Notes: generated by a model not told the origin, from the letters alone. A DNA stretch of 24,900 bases from Palsa-459 sp035510855 (GCA_035510855.1 DATKGG010000022.1:1-24900); one strand, 5' to 3'; counted from the stretch's first letter, positions 6,948 to 14,696 are shown. Numbers and translations are program-made.

Positions 6948-7970
6948 TTGTCTGAGAGTCCCCCCGCCTCACTCGAGGCGATCGGCCTGACCGACGCGCG
7001 TCGCGTCGAGGCCACCGCGTTCGGCACTGACGCCGTCGCGAGAGTCACCAGGATCGACCGTGGCGTCGCGTCCGTCTGCACCGAGGCAGGCGCGGCGCGC
7101 ATGGCGATCCCATTCGAGGCCGACCTCGCGGTCGGCGACTTCGTCACGATCAACGACGAGGGCGCCATGAGCCATCTCCTGGAGCGCCAGGGGGCCGTGA
7201 CGAGGCTCACAGGCCACCGTCGAGACATCGTCCAGGTCGTCGCTGCGAACGTGGACCTGATCTTCGTCGTGCGCCCGCTCGACCTGTCGCTGTCGCCTGC
7301 TCGGATCCAGTCCCTGCTCACGCTCGGCTTCGACGCGGGCGCCACGCCTGTCGTGGTGCTCACCAAGGCCGACCTCGTGGACGACGCCACCGAGCAGGTG
7401 GCAGCCATCGAGCTGATAGCACCGAGCGTCGAGGTCCTCGTCGTGAGCGCGATCACCGGTCAGGGCGTCGCGCGGCTGAAAGAGCTGGTCCGCGACAGGA
7501 CCGTCGTCTTCCTCGGCGAGTCGGGCGGGGGCAAGTCCACGCTCGTGAACCTCCTCGTGGGCAGCGAGGTGCTGGCTGTGGCTGAGACCCGCTCGGACGG
7601 CCAGGGTCGGCACACGACCTCGCACCGAGAGCTCGTCGCCCTCCCTGGCGGGGGCGCGATCATCGACACGCCTGGCGTGCGCGAGGTGGTGGCGGCGACG
7701 ACCCACGCGCTCGTGGAGGAAGGGTTCGCAGACATCACCGCGCTGGCCGCGACGTGCCGGTTCAGTGACTGCTCACACGGTGCGGAGCCCGGCTGTGCGG
7801 TCGTTCGCGCGCTCGCCGCGGGCGAGGTCGAGCAGAGCCGACTCGACGCCTACGAGGCGGCGCTCCGCGACGCCGCGTGGAACGAGCGCCGAGCCGACAA
7901 GGCTGCCCTGGCCGCCCAGCGCAAGAGCTACCGAGCCTTGACCCGCCAGCGACGCAACGACGCCTGGTAG
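6948..7970 (+). CDS. rsgA: Ribosome small-subunit-dependent GTPase RsgA-like protein
   Basis: The 340-residue protein has the circularly permuted GTPase order characteristic of RsgA/YjeQ: G4 TKAD (139-142), G5-like SAITGQG (167-173), G1 GESGGGKST (190-198) and G3 DTPG (240-243). An N-terminal OB-fold-like segment (~28-88) and a C-terminal zinc site with C270, C275, H277 and C283 complete the family layout. RsgA acts in late maturation of the 30S subunit. The G1 loop differs from the usual G-x-S-G-V-G-K-S-S, so this may be a divergent paralogue. The TTG start at 6948 is set by GAGGGAG five bases upstream. The gene is preceded by a leader peptide and hairpin. Its stop abuts, base to base, the stop of the convergent secreted-protein gene. 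Confidence 0.88.
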   Translation: MSESPPASLEAIGLTDARRVEATAFGTDAVARVTRIDRGVASVCTEAGAARMAIPFEADLAVGDFVTINDEGAMSHLLERQGAVTRLTGHRRDIVQVVAANVDLIFVVRPLDLSLSPARIQSLLTLGFDAGATPVVVLTKADLVDDATEQVAAIELIAPSVEVLVVSAITGQGVARLKELVRDRTVVFLGESGGGKSTLVNLLVGSEVLAVAETRSDGQGRHTTSHRELVALPGGGAIIDTPGVREVVAATTHALVEEGFADITALAATCRFSDCSHGAEPGCAVVRALAAGEVEQSRLDAYEAALRDAAWNERRADKAALAAQRKSYRALTRQRRNDAW

Positions 7971-9824
7971 CTACGTGAGGGGGTGCCCGGTCGCGGGACG
8001 CGACGCCGGGCTCTCGCCGGCGCGATTGCTCGCGAAGACCCGGACGACGCAGGTCGAGCCAGCCGCGAGACCGCCGATCGTCGTGTGTCGCGTCGATCCC
8101 GAGACGTGCGCGGTTCGGATCGCGCCGTCGCAGTTCATGGTCACCTTGTAGCCCGAGATCGCGGCGCCGCCCGTTGACGTGGGCGGCGACCAGGCCGCGC
8201 GAAGCCCTCTCGGGATCCCGATCACGCTCGTGATCCTCGGTGCCGACGGGATGGTCGCGGGCATCCGAAGCGTCGCCATGGCGGTCGCGGAGACCTGTCC
8301 GTCGTCGCCCACCGTCGTGACACCAAGGCGGTAGGTGGCACCGGGCGTGAGCTTGGTGACCGTGGCGGACAGTCCGACGATCGGACCCTTGTCGACGGTT
8401 GCGCCCCCGACGAGTGTCGCCGTGATCTCGAAGTGGTTGACGCCCACGCCGATGTTGGACGGCGAGTTCCACGTGAGATGGGCTGTGTGATCGTTGATCG
8501 CGGTCGCGTGCAGCCCGGAGACGAGGCCAGGCGGCGTGCCCGTGACCCACGTCGCGCCCATCGCCTCGGTTCCTCCGATCGAACCGCTCGTGTTGTAGTA
8601 GCCGACCGAGGTGCACTCGACTCCTGCCGCGCACGAGACAGCAAGGAGCTCATGGTCGGTGATCGCGCCGAACGGTATGCCGGCGATCGCAAGTTGGCCC
8701 CACTTCCCGTTCGTCATCTGCGCGGTTGCCGCGTGCAGCGCCCCGTGGTTGTCAGACAGAGCGCCGACGATGGTGCAGGAGGTGACCGTGGCGACACACG
8801 AGATGCCGTCGGCAAAGGGATTGTTGAGATTGCTGGGCTGCGGGATGTCGACGGCGTGACCCCAAGCGCCCCCTGCCTCCGTGTAGGTCTCCGAGAAGCC
8901 GTTCCCTCTCCTGTCTACCCAGTTACCTGCGGCAACGCAGTCGGTTGGTGCCACACAGGACACCGACGAGAGGTACTCGCTTGGGGCCGAGGTGCTATTC
9001 GGATTCTTGACGATGACGCTGTTCCCCCAGACGCCAGCATTCTCTTCGACGTAGGTGCCATATTCGGCGATCTGCCCCGCTTGAGCCCCGACCGCAACGC
9101 AGCTTGTCGCCGTCGCGCAGGAGATGGAGCCGAGCTCAATCCCGAGGTTTGCGCCGAGAGGAGAGAGCTCCTTCGGGCTTCCAGAGATCGCTCCGGATGC
9201 ATAGGTATCGAACACCGTGTGCACCTGACTCCCAGAAGTTAGGTACTCACCCACCATCTGACACGTCGTCCCGCCTGCGACGCATGAAACAGATTGAAAG
9301 CTCGTCAGCGCGGGCGACGTTCCAGCATCCCCTGGGACGGGCAGCTCAATACCTCGTGCCCAAGCACCGGAGGTTTCGACTGCATAGAAGCTCTCCGTTT
9401 GCAATGTGCTCACTCTGTAGTCACCCACAGCGACACAGTTTCCAACACTGAAGCATGAAACAGCATTTAGATCCGAATAGGTGTAGTCAGGGGGTCCGGT
9501 TGGAGCAAACTCTTGGGCCGCCGACCACGTACCAGTTGCAAGATTGAAAGTCTCGGCGTGCGTGATCCCGATCGTGTCCTGAAACGATCCGACAGCGGTG
9601 CAATTCCCTGCAGTTGGACAACTGACTGATGATGCCTCCGCATTTGGGACCGGTCCTGCAAAGACTGACAATGGCAACTCAACCGCAACAGCGGTTGAGT
9701 TGACCGCCCATGCTGCACCGATTGGAACGCCTACTGCCACGACGACTCCGACGGCACCTGTGATCAGAAGGGTCGTCACTCTCCGCGTTGGAGCAGCGCT
9801 CAATCGATCGAGCCCGGATGACAT
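7971..9824 (-). CDS. Secreted protein with seven Cys-pair repeats and two fibronectin type III domains
   Basis: The 617-residue product starts with a basic N-terminus (R14, R15) and a hydrophobic stretch at about residues 18-41 ending in GAAWA, a signal peptide or anchor. Seven repeats follow with the pattern [VI]SC-x5/6-C-x-x-[VA]G: Cys pairs at 69/75, 124/130, 181/188, 236/242, 290/296, 343/350 and 398/404, spaced 53-57 residues. Each repeat ends around a TW/AW/KW-type segment, suggesting beta-propeller blades with one short disulfide each. Two Fn3-like domains occupy about 430-522 and 525-617. An extracellular binding or surface role is inferred; no catalytic site is seen. GAAAGGTG lies upstream of the ATG. 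The 5' half is unusually AT-rich for the window. Confidence 0.8.
   Translation of the reverse strand: MSSGLDRLSAAPTRRVTTLLITGAVGVVVAVGVPIGAAWAVNSTAVAVELPLSVFAGPVPNAEASSVSCPTAGNCTAVGSFQDTIGITHAETFNLATGTWSAAQEFAPTGPPDYTYSDLNAVSCFSVGNCVAVGDYRVSTLQTESFYAVETSGAWARGIELPVPGDAGTSPALTSFQSVSCVAGGTTCQMVGEYLTSGSQVHTVFDTYASGAISGSPKELSPLGANLGIELGSISCATATSCVAVGAQAGQIAEYGTYVEENAGVWGNSVIVKNPNSTSAPSEYLSSVSCVAPTDCVAAGNWVDRRGNGFSETYTEAGGAWGHAVDIPQPSNLNNPFADGISCVATVTSCTIVGALSDNHGALHAATAQMTNGKWGQLAIAGIPFGAITDHELLAVSCAAGVECTSVGYYNTSGSIGGTEAMGATWVTGTPPGLVSGLHATAINDHTAHLTWNSPSNIGVGVNHFEITATLVGGATVDKGPIVGLSATVTKLTPGATYRLGVTTVGDDGQVSATAMATLRMPATIPSAPRITSVIGIPRGLRAAWSPPTSTGGAAISGYKVTMNCDGAIRTAHVSGSTRHTTIGGLAAGSTCVVRVFASNRAGESPASRPATGHPLT
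9675..9702. repeat. Perfect 12-bp inverted repeat inside the signal-peptide end of the secreted protein gene
   Basis: CAACTCAACCGC (9675-9686) and GCGGTTGAGTTG (9691-9702) are exact reverse complements around a 4-base loop. The repeat falls at about codons 41-51 of the minus-strand gene, encoding part of VNSTAVAVELP. The hairpin would form in the mRNA about 120 bases after the start codon. Confidence 0.85.
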
Positions 9825-9978
9825 CAGGGGAACACCTTTCGGTCGTGTTTCGATGCGAGACAGTGGGTCACCGCCGTGCGGCCGAGCCTAGGTCTCGAGC
9901 AAGGGAGCCCTGTTGCATGCCGAGATGCGTCATTGTCGACCGAGAGAGAGTCGCCTTGGTGCGAAGTAGCGTCGCAGA
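9825..9978. other. Divergent intergenic region
   Basis: This 154-base gap must hold the promoters of both the secreted-protein gene and the acyltransferase. Toward plus, TAGCGT (9967-9972) lies six bases before the GTG start. Toward minus, TAGGCT (9890-9885) is a possible -10. No strong -35 boxes or further genes are seen. Confidence 0.4.
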
Positions 9979-10623
9979 GTGACAAATGGGGGACTCCGAC
10001 ACTCACTGCATCGATTCCTAGGACGGGTTGTTCGGGCATTCCACAAGCTGTCGGCGGAAGTTGGCATCGTGGGACCAGAGGATGATCTTGCACGAGGATT
10101 CGGGGCATTCGGAACTGGTAGCGCCCTGCTGTTTCCTCAAGGCGTCATCTACAACGAGTCCTACATCCAGATCGGGGAGGGGACCCTCGTTGGACCTGGT
10201 GTCTGTCTGACGGCCGGCATGGGTCCAGGCCAGCCCATGCTTACGAATCCAGTCGTGTCAGTCGGCGATCGCTGCGTCATTGGCCGAGGCAGCCACGTGA
10301 TCGGGCACTGGTCGATCCAGCTCGGCGACGACATCCAGACGGGGCCGTACGTGTACATCACGGACCAGAACCACGGCTACGAGGATCCGACAATGCCCGT
10401 CGGCATCCAGCCGACCCGTGAAGCCGCAGTGCGGATCGGATCTGGGAGCTGGCTGGGGGCGAACGTCGTGATCCTCCCGGGCACCGTGCTCGGGAGGAAC
10501 TGCGTCGTGGCCGCGGGTGCGGTCGTCCGCGGCGAGTTCCCCGACCACTGCGTCGTCGCGGGCGTCCCTGCGAAGGTAGTGCGCATCTACGAGGACGGGG
10601 AGTGGCACCGCCCCCTGACGTAG
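9979..10623 (+). CDS. Left-handed beta-helix acyltransferase (hexapeptide O-acetyltransferase type)
   Basis: The 214-residue protein is built of hexapeptide repeats from about residue 60 on (IQIGEGTLVGPGV, VSVGDRCVIGRGSHV, IQLGDDIQTGPYV, VRIGSGSWLGANVVILPGTVLGRNCVVAAGAVV), which form a trimeric left-handed beta-helix. The conserved histidine in ITDQNHGYED matches the catalytic base of the maltose/galactoside/NodL/WcaF acetyltransferase group, and VVAGVPAKVVR is the usual closing segment. It probably moves an acetyl group from acetyl-CoA to a sugar; the acceptor is unknown. The GTG at 9979 has a poor ribosome-binding site but a TAGCGT six bases before it, which suggests a leaderless start. The end overlaps the MFS gene by 22 bases. 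Confidence 0.8.
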   Translation: MTNGGLRHSLHRFLGRVVRAFHKLSAEVGIVGPEDDLARGFGAFGTGSALLFPQGVIYNESYIQIGEGTLVGPGVCLTAGMGPGQPMLTNPVVSVGDRCVIGRGSHVIGHWSIQLGDDIQTGPYVYITDQNHGYEDPTMPVGIQPTREAAVRIGSGSWLGANVVILPGTVLGRNCVVAAGAVVRGEFPDHCVVAGVPAKVVRIYEDGEWHRPLT

Positions 10624-11915
10624 CCAGCGAGGCACCGAGGCAGCGACGCATCGGGCTCGACCTGCGCCCCTTCCGAGGGTCGAGGGACTACCGAGCCCTG
10701 TTCATCGCGGGGCTCGTCGGCACGATCGGCGAGCAGGGAACCTACGTCGTGGTGCCCTACCAGATGAAGCTGCTGACCGGCTCGGTGCTCGACGTCGGGC
10801 TCCTCGGTGCCGTCGAGATCGTCCCGCTCGTCCTCTTCGGGATCCTCGGCGGCGCGCTCGCCGACGCAGTTGACAAGCGCCGGATGATCATCCGGACCGA
10901 GGCGCTCATGCTGCTTGGCACGGCGGGACTGCTCGCGAACGCGACAATCGGCCGACCGCGCGTCTGGGTGCTCTTCGTCGCGGTCATCGTCTTTGCGAGC
11001 GCCGACGCCCTCCAGCGCCCGTCGCTCGACTCGATCGTGCCGAGGCTCGTGCCGCACGACCAGCTGGCAGCCGCGTCGTCGCTCTCGACGTTCCGCTGGA
11101 CCTTCGGCTCGATCATCGGTCCCATCGCGGGCGGGACAGTTGCCGTCGCGATCGGGCCGTCCTCGTGGTTTGCGTTCGACGCCGCGACGTTCGCCGTCAC
11201 GCTGCTGTGCTTCGTCGCGCTGGCGTCCTCCCCGCCCACGGTCAAGCAGCGCCCCGACCTGCGCCACGTCTTCGCGGGGGTGGGCTACGCGATCCGGCGC
11301 AGGGACCTCCTCGGGACCTACCTCATCGACTTCTCGGCAATGCTCTTCGCCTTCCCCGTCGCGCTGTTCCCGTTCCTCGCAGCGCGCTACCACGATCGCT
11401 TCGCCCTCGGCTTGCTCTATGCCGGGCTCCCCATCGGCGCGCTGCTGGCGTCGATTACCTCGCGGTGGACCGCACGCGTGCGCCACCACGGTCGAGCGAT
11501 CGTCGCTGCCGCCGTCATCTGGGGGCTCTCCGTCGCCGCGTTCGGTCTCGCCAATGGCCTGCTGGTCGCGGTCCTCGCCCTGGTCGTCGCGGGCGGCGCG
11601 GACGCCATCAGCGGCATGTTCCGCCAGACCATGTGGAACGCCTCGATCCCCGACGAGATGCGAGGTCGGATGGCTGGCATCGAGCTGCTCAGCTACTCGA
11701 CAGGCCCCGAGCTCGGCCAGCTGCGCAGTGCCCTCGTCGCCTCGGCCACGTCGTTGCGAACCTCGGTGGTCTCCGGCGGGCTCATCTGCGCGGCGTCGTG
11801 CGGTGCCCTTGTCGCCCTGCTGCCGACGATGTGGCGCTTCGACGCGACCAAGGACACGAATGTCGCCGAGGTGCGCGCGCAGCGAGCCGCGGCGCTCGAT
11901 CACCCCGAGCCCTGA
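10602..11915 (+). CDS. Major facilitator superfamily exporter (EntS / MFS_3 type)
   Basis: A 437-residue polytopic membrane protein with about ten to twelve hydrophobic segments. The loop between helices 2 and 3 reads GGALADAVDKRRMII, the MFS motif A signature G-x-L-A-D-x-x-x-[KR]-R-R. FRGSRDYRALFIAGLVGTIG at the start and PDEMRGRMAGIELLSYSTGPELGQL in the C-terminal half are typical of the MFS_3 (transmembrane secretion effector) group related to the enterobactin exporter EntS. Export of a small molecule by proton antiport is the likely role; the substrate is not evident. The GTG at 10602 has GAGG seven bases upstream and lies inside the 3' end of the acyltransferase gene, so the two are probably coupled. 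Confidence 0.85.
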   Translation: MAPPPDVASEAPRQRRIGLDLRPFRGSRDYRALFIAGLVGTIGEQGTYVVVPYQMKLLTGSVLDVGLLGAVEIVPLVLFGILGGALADAVDKRRMIIRTEALMLLGTAGLLANATIGRPRVWVLFVAVIVFASADALQRPSLDSIVPRLVPHDQLAAASSLSTFRWTFGSIIGPIAGGTVAVAIGPSSWFAFDAATFAVTLLCFVALASSPPTVKQRPDLRHVFAGVGYAIRRRDLLGTYLIDFSAMLFAFPVALFPFLAARYHDRFALGLLYAGLPIGALLASITSRWTARVRHHGRAIVAAAVIWGLSVAAFGLANGLLVAVLALVVAGGADAISGMFRQTMWNASIPDEMRGRMAGIELLSYSTGPELGQLRSALVASATSLRTSVVSGGLICAASCGALVALLPTMWRFDATKDTNVAEVRAQRAAALDHPEP

Positions 11916-11941
11916 CGCTCCGGCGCCAGAGGTCCTCCGCG

Positions 11942-11947
11942 TACGCT
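11942..11947 (+). promoter_or_regulatory. -10 element of a probable leaderless serB transcript
   Basis: TACGCT lies exactly six bases before the ATG of serB. Transcription would therefore begin at or within a base of the start codon. No Shine-Dalgarno site is present and no good -35 is seen. Confidence 0.55.
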
Positions 11948-11953
11948 CGATTG

Positions 11954-13207
11954 ATGGTGCCCGGCGACATCGAGGGCCACCCCCTGCGCCACCAGCTCTT
12001 GGTGACCGTCACGGGCCAGGACCGCCCCGGCATCGCGGCCACGCTCTTCAGCGCGCTCGACGGCGTTGACGCGAACGTGACCGACATCGGCCAGATCACG
12101 ATCAAGGGCCACCTCGTCCTCTGCGTGGAGCTCGACTGTCCTGAGGACGTCACGCCCGCCCAGGTGCGCCGCTCGGTCCTGTCCTCGGACTTGGGCGGCG
12201 ACGACCGGCTGCAGGTCACCGTCTCGGAGGCGACCGAGCTGCCGATCGGTGCGATCGGGCGCCGGCTCCTCGTCACCCTGACCTCGCCGTCGCTCACCGC
12301 GGCGGCGATCGCTCGAGTGTGCACCGTGATCTTCGAGTCGGGCGGCACCTGCGAGCGCGTCGTCCAGCTCGCGACCTACCCGGTGCAGTGCTACGAGCTC
12401 GTCGTCTTGGGCGCGGACCATGGCCTCTTGCGGACCGCGCTCGCCGCGGAGTCCTCTCGCAGCGGGATCGACCTCGCGGTGCAGCGCGCGGGGCTGCACC
12501 GCCGGGCCAAGCGACTCGTCGTCCTCGATGCCGACTCGACCCTTCTCACCGACGAGGTGATTGACTTGCTCGCCGCAGAAGCGGGCGTCGAGCGCGAGGT
12601 CGCGGCGATCACCGAGACGGCCATGAAGGGCGGCATGGAGTTCGCGGCCGCGCTGGCGGCTCGGGTGTCGCTCCTCGAGGGCCTGTCCGTTGACGCGCTC
12701 GCGGCGGTCGCTCAGCGGCTCGAGCTCGCGCCGGGCGCAGGCACGCTCGTGCGCACGCTGCGTCGCCTGGGCTTCGCGACCGCGGTCGTGAGCGGCGGGT
12801 TCCACGAGGTCCTCGACCCCATGTGCGCGGATCTCGGCGTCGACCGGGTGGCGGCCAACCGACTCGTCGTGGCGGACGGTCGGCTGACCGGCGCGATCGA
12901 CGGCCCGATCGTCGACCGGGTCGGCAAGGCGTCGGCGCTGCGCCGCTTCGCCGAGGAGCTCGGTGTCCCGCTCACCCAGACCGTGGCCGTGGGCGACGGC
13001 GCGAACGACGTGGACATGATCGCGATCGCGGGGCTCGGCATCGCCTTCAACGCGCGACCAGTGGTTCGCGACGCAGCTGACGCGGCGATCTCGGTGCCGT
13101 ACCTCGACGCGGTCCTCTTCCTGCTTGGGATCCCCCGCGAGGAGATCGAGGCCGCCGAGGAGCCCGGACCGGGCGACGCCCTCAATGAGACAGAAAGCGT
13201 GCAGTAG
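11954..13207 (+). CDS. serB: Phosphoserine phosphatase SerB with two N-terminal ACT domains
   Basis: The 417-residue enzyme makes L-serine from phosphoserine, the last step of the phosphorylated serine pathway. Two ACT-like regulatory domains occupy about residues 12-90 and 103-178, as in mycobacterial SerB2. The HAD phosphatase domain begins with DADSTLLTDE, in which D192 is the nucleophile and D194 the acid/base; the family usually has DMDST. SGGFHE is motif II and GDGANDVDM (347-355) binds magnesium. The ATG at 11954 is chosen because the ACT domain begins just after it and a -10 box is six bases upstream; longer frames run back through the MFS gene. The gene is separated from its neighbours by 38 and 21 bases. 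Confidence 0.93.
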   Translation: MVPGDIEGHPLRHQLLVTVTGQDRPGIAATLFSALDGVDANVTDIGQITIKGHLVLCVELDCPEDVTPAQVRRSVLSSDLGGDDRLQVTVSEATELPIGAIGRRLLVTLTSPSLTAAAIARVCTVIFESGGTCERVVQLATYPVQCYELVVLGADHGLLRTALAAESSRSGIDLAVQRAGLHRRAKRLVVLDADSTLLTDEVIDLLAAEAGVEREVAAITETAMKGGMEFAAALAARVSLLEGLSVDALAAVAQRLELAPGAGTLVRTLRRLGFATAVVSGGFHEVLDPMCADLGVDRVAANRLVVADGRLTGAIDGPIVDRVGKASALRRFAEELGVPLTQTVAVGDGANDVDMIAIAGLGIAFNARPVVRDAADAAISVPYLDAVLFLLGIPREEIEAAEEPGPGDALNETESVQ

Positions 13208-13228
13208 TCTCACGAGGCGAGGAGGGGC

Positions 13229-13426
13229 ATGCGCGTCACGATCGACGAGTCGAGGTGCCAGGGCCACGGCCGGTGCTTCTCGATCGCCCCTGGGTTGTTC
13301 GAGAGCGACGAGCTCGGCAACGGCGTCGTGCTCGGCGACGGGATCGTCGCTGCCGACCAGGAGCGCCACGCCAACCTCGCGGTCGCGAACTGTCCTGAGG
13401 GTGCCGTCAGCATCGAGGTTGCCTGA
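13229..13426 (+). CDS. Single-cluster ferredoxin, P450 redox partner
   Basis: This 65-residue acidic protein has the actinobacterial P450-ferredoxin pattern C10-x2-H13-x2-C16 ... C55-P: the second ligand position of the usual CxxCxxC is histidine. Such CxxHxxC ferredoxins, common next to cytochrome P450 genes in Mycobacterium, carry one 3Fe-4S or His-ligated 4Fe-4S cluster and pass electrons to the P450. GAGGAGGGG precedes the ATG, and the TGA overlaps the P450 start in TGATG, so the pair is cotranslated. TAGTCT at 13205-13210 could serve as its own -10 element. Confidence 0.92.
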   Translation: MRVTIDESRCQGHGRCFSIAPGLFESDELGNGVVLGDGIVAADQERHANLAVANCPEGAVSIEVA

Positions 13427-14643
13427 TGTCCCACCTGCCGGTCGCCGACTTCGCGACGGACTTCGACCACACCGACCCCGCGTGGGTGAACGACCCGTAC
13501 CCGATCTACGAGGACCTGCGCGAGCGCTGCCCGGTCGCGCACTCCGACCGCTACGGCGGGGCGTGGCTGCCGGTGCGCCACGAGGACGTCGCGTCGATCG
13601 CGAACGACCACGAGCACTTCACGAGCCGCAACGTCGTCGTGAACGAGGGCCGTCCCGGCCCCCAGGCGCCGCCCGCTCCGATCGGCGTGGCGCCGCCGAT
13701 CACCTCTGACCCCCCGTTCCACCAGCTGGCCCGGCGCCTGCTGCTGCCCGCGTTCTCGCCCAACGCGATCAACGAGCTCGAGGGCTTCACGCGCGAGCTG
13801 TGCACCCAGCTCCTCGACGGGCTCGGCGACGTGGACCACCTCGACGCGGCGGTCGACTACGCCCAGCACATCCCCGTCGGGGTGATCGCCAAGATGCTCG
13901 GCTTCCCGCCCGAGGACGGGGACCTCTTCAGGGAGTTCGTCCACATCATCCTGGAGGGCGTCGACCTCCCCTTCGAAGAGCGGATCGCGAGCTTCGAGCC
14001 GCTCCGGGCGTACTTCGAGACCCAGATCCTCGAGCACCAAGAGCACCCACGCGACGACCTCACGAGCTTCCTGCTCAACGTCGAGCTCAACGGCCAACGA
14101 CTTGAGATGCGCCACGTGTTCGGCACGATGCTGCTCATCTTGGCCGCGGGCATCGACACGACGTGGTCGGCCATCGGCGCGTCGATCTGGCATCTCGCGC
14201 GTACCGAGGCGGACCGCACACGGCTGGTCGCGGAGCCCGAGCTCATGCCGATCGCGATCGAAGAGCTCCTCCGCGCCTACGCGCCGGTGACGATGGCGCG
14301 GCTCGTGAAGGAGGACTTCGACTTCCAGGGGCACCCGATGAAGAAGGACGACTGGGTGCTGCTCAGCTTCCCCGCGGCGAACCGCGACCCGGGGGTCTTC
14401 GAGCGCGCCGACGAGGTCGTGATCGATCGCGAGATCAACCGCCACGCGGCGTTCGGGCTCGGCGTGCACCGCTGCGTGGGCTCGAACCTCGCCCGCATGG
14501 AGCTGCGCGTCTCGCTCGAGTGCTTCTTGGAGCGGTTCCCCGAGTTCCACCTCGAGGACGAGACTGCCGTCACGTGGGCACGCGGCCAGGTCCGCGGCCC
14601 GAGGACGCTCCCGCTCGTCGTTGTGGCTCCACCTCGGACTTGA
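13426..14643 (+). CDS. Cytochrome P450 monooxygenase
   Basis: A 405-residue soluble bacterial P450. The I-helix oxygen-activation motif AGIDTT spans residues 241-246, the K-helix ExxR is E280-L-L-R283, and the heme loop FGLGVHRCVGSNLARMEL places the proximal thiolate at C350. Length and motifs are complete, so it should be functional: it inserts one oxygen atom from O2 into a substrate, using electrons from the ferredoxin encoded one base upstream. The reductase that feeds the ferredoxin is not in the window. I cannot assign the CYP family or substrate; SDPPFHQLARRLLLPAFSP and the 'PVTMARLV' region resemble broad actinobacterial CYPs acting on terpenoid, fatty acid or steroid substrates. Confidence 0.95.
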   Translation: MSHLPVADFATDFDHTDPAWVNDPYPIYEDLRERCPVAHSDRYGGAWLPVRHEDVASIANDHEHFTSRNVVVNEGRPGPQAPPAPIGVAPPITSDPPFHQLARRLLLPAFSPNAINELEGFTRELCTQLLDGLGDVDHLDAAVDYAQHIPVGVIAKMLGFPPEDGDLFREFVHIILEGVDLPFEERIASFEPLRAYFETQILEHQEHPRDDLTSFLLNVELNGQRLEMRHVFGTMLLILAAGIDTTWSAIGASIWHLARTEADRTRLVAEPELMPIAIEELLRAYAPVTMARLVKEDFDFQGHPMKKDDWVLLSFPAANRDPGVFERADEVVIDREINRHAAFGLGVHRCVGSNLARMELRVSLECFLERFPEFHLEDETAVTWARGQVRGPRTLPLVVVAPPRT

Positions 14644-14661
14644 GCAAGGTCCAAGTGCTGT

Positions 14662-14692
14662 GTTGTCGCCGCTCCCGGGAAGCGACGACAAC
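14662..14692. terminator. Hairpin terminator between convergent P450 and merR operons
   Basis: GTTGTCG-C-CGCT ... AGCG-A-CGACAAC forms a 7-bp plus 4-bp stem interrupted by one C-A mismatch, around CCCGGGA. It lies 18 bases after the P450 stop and downstream of the oppositely oriented merR-peptide operon, so it could end both transcripts. There is no T-run. Confidence 0.55.
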
Positions 14693-14696
14693 CCTT

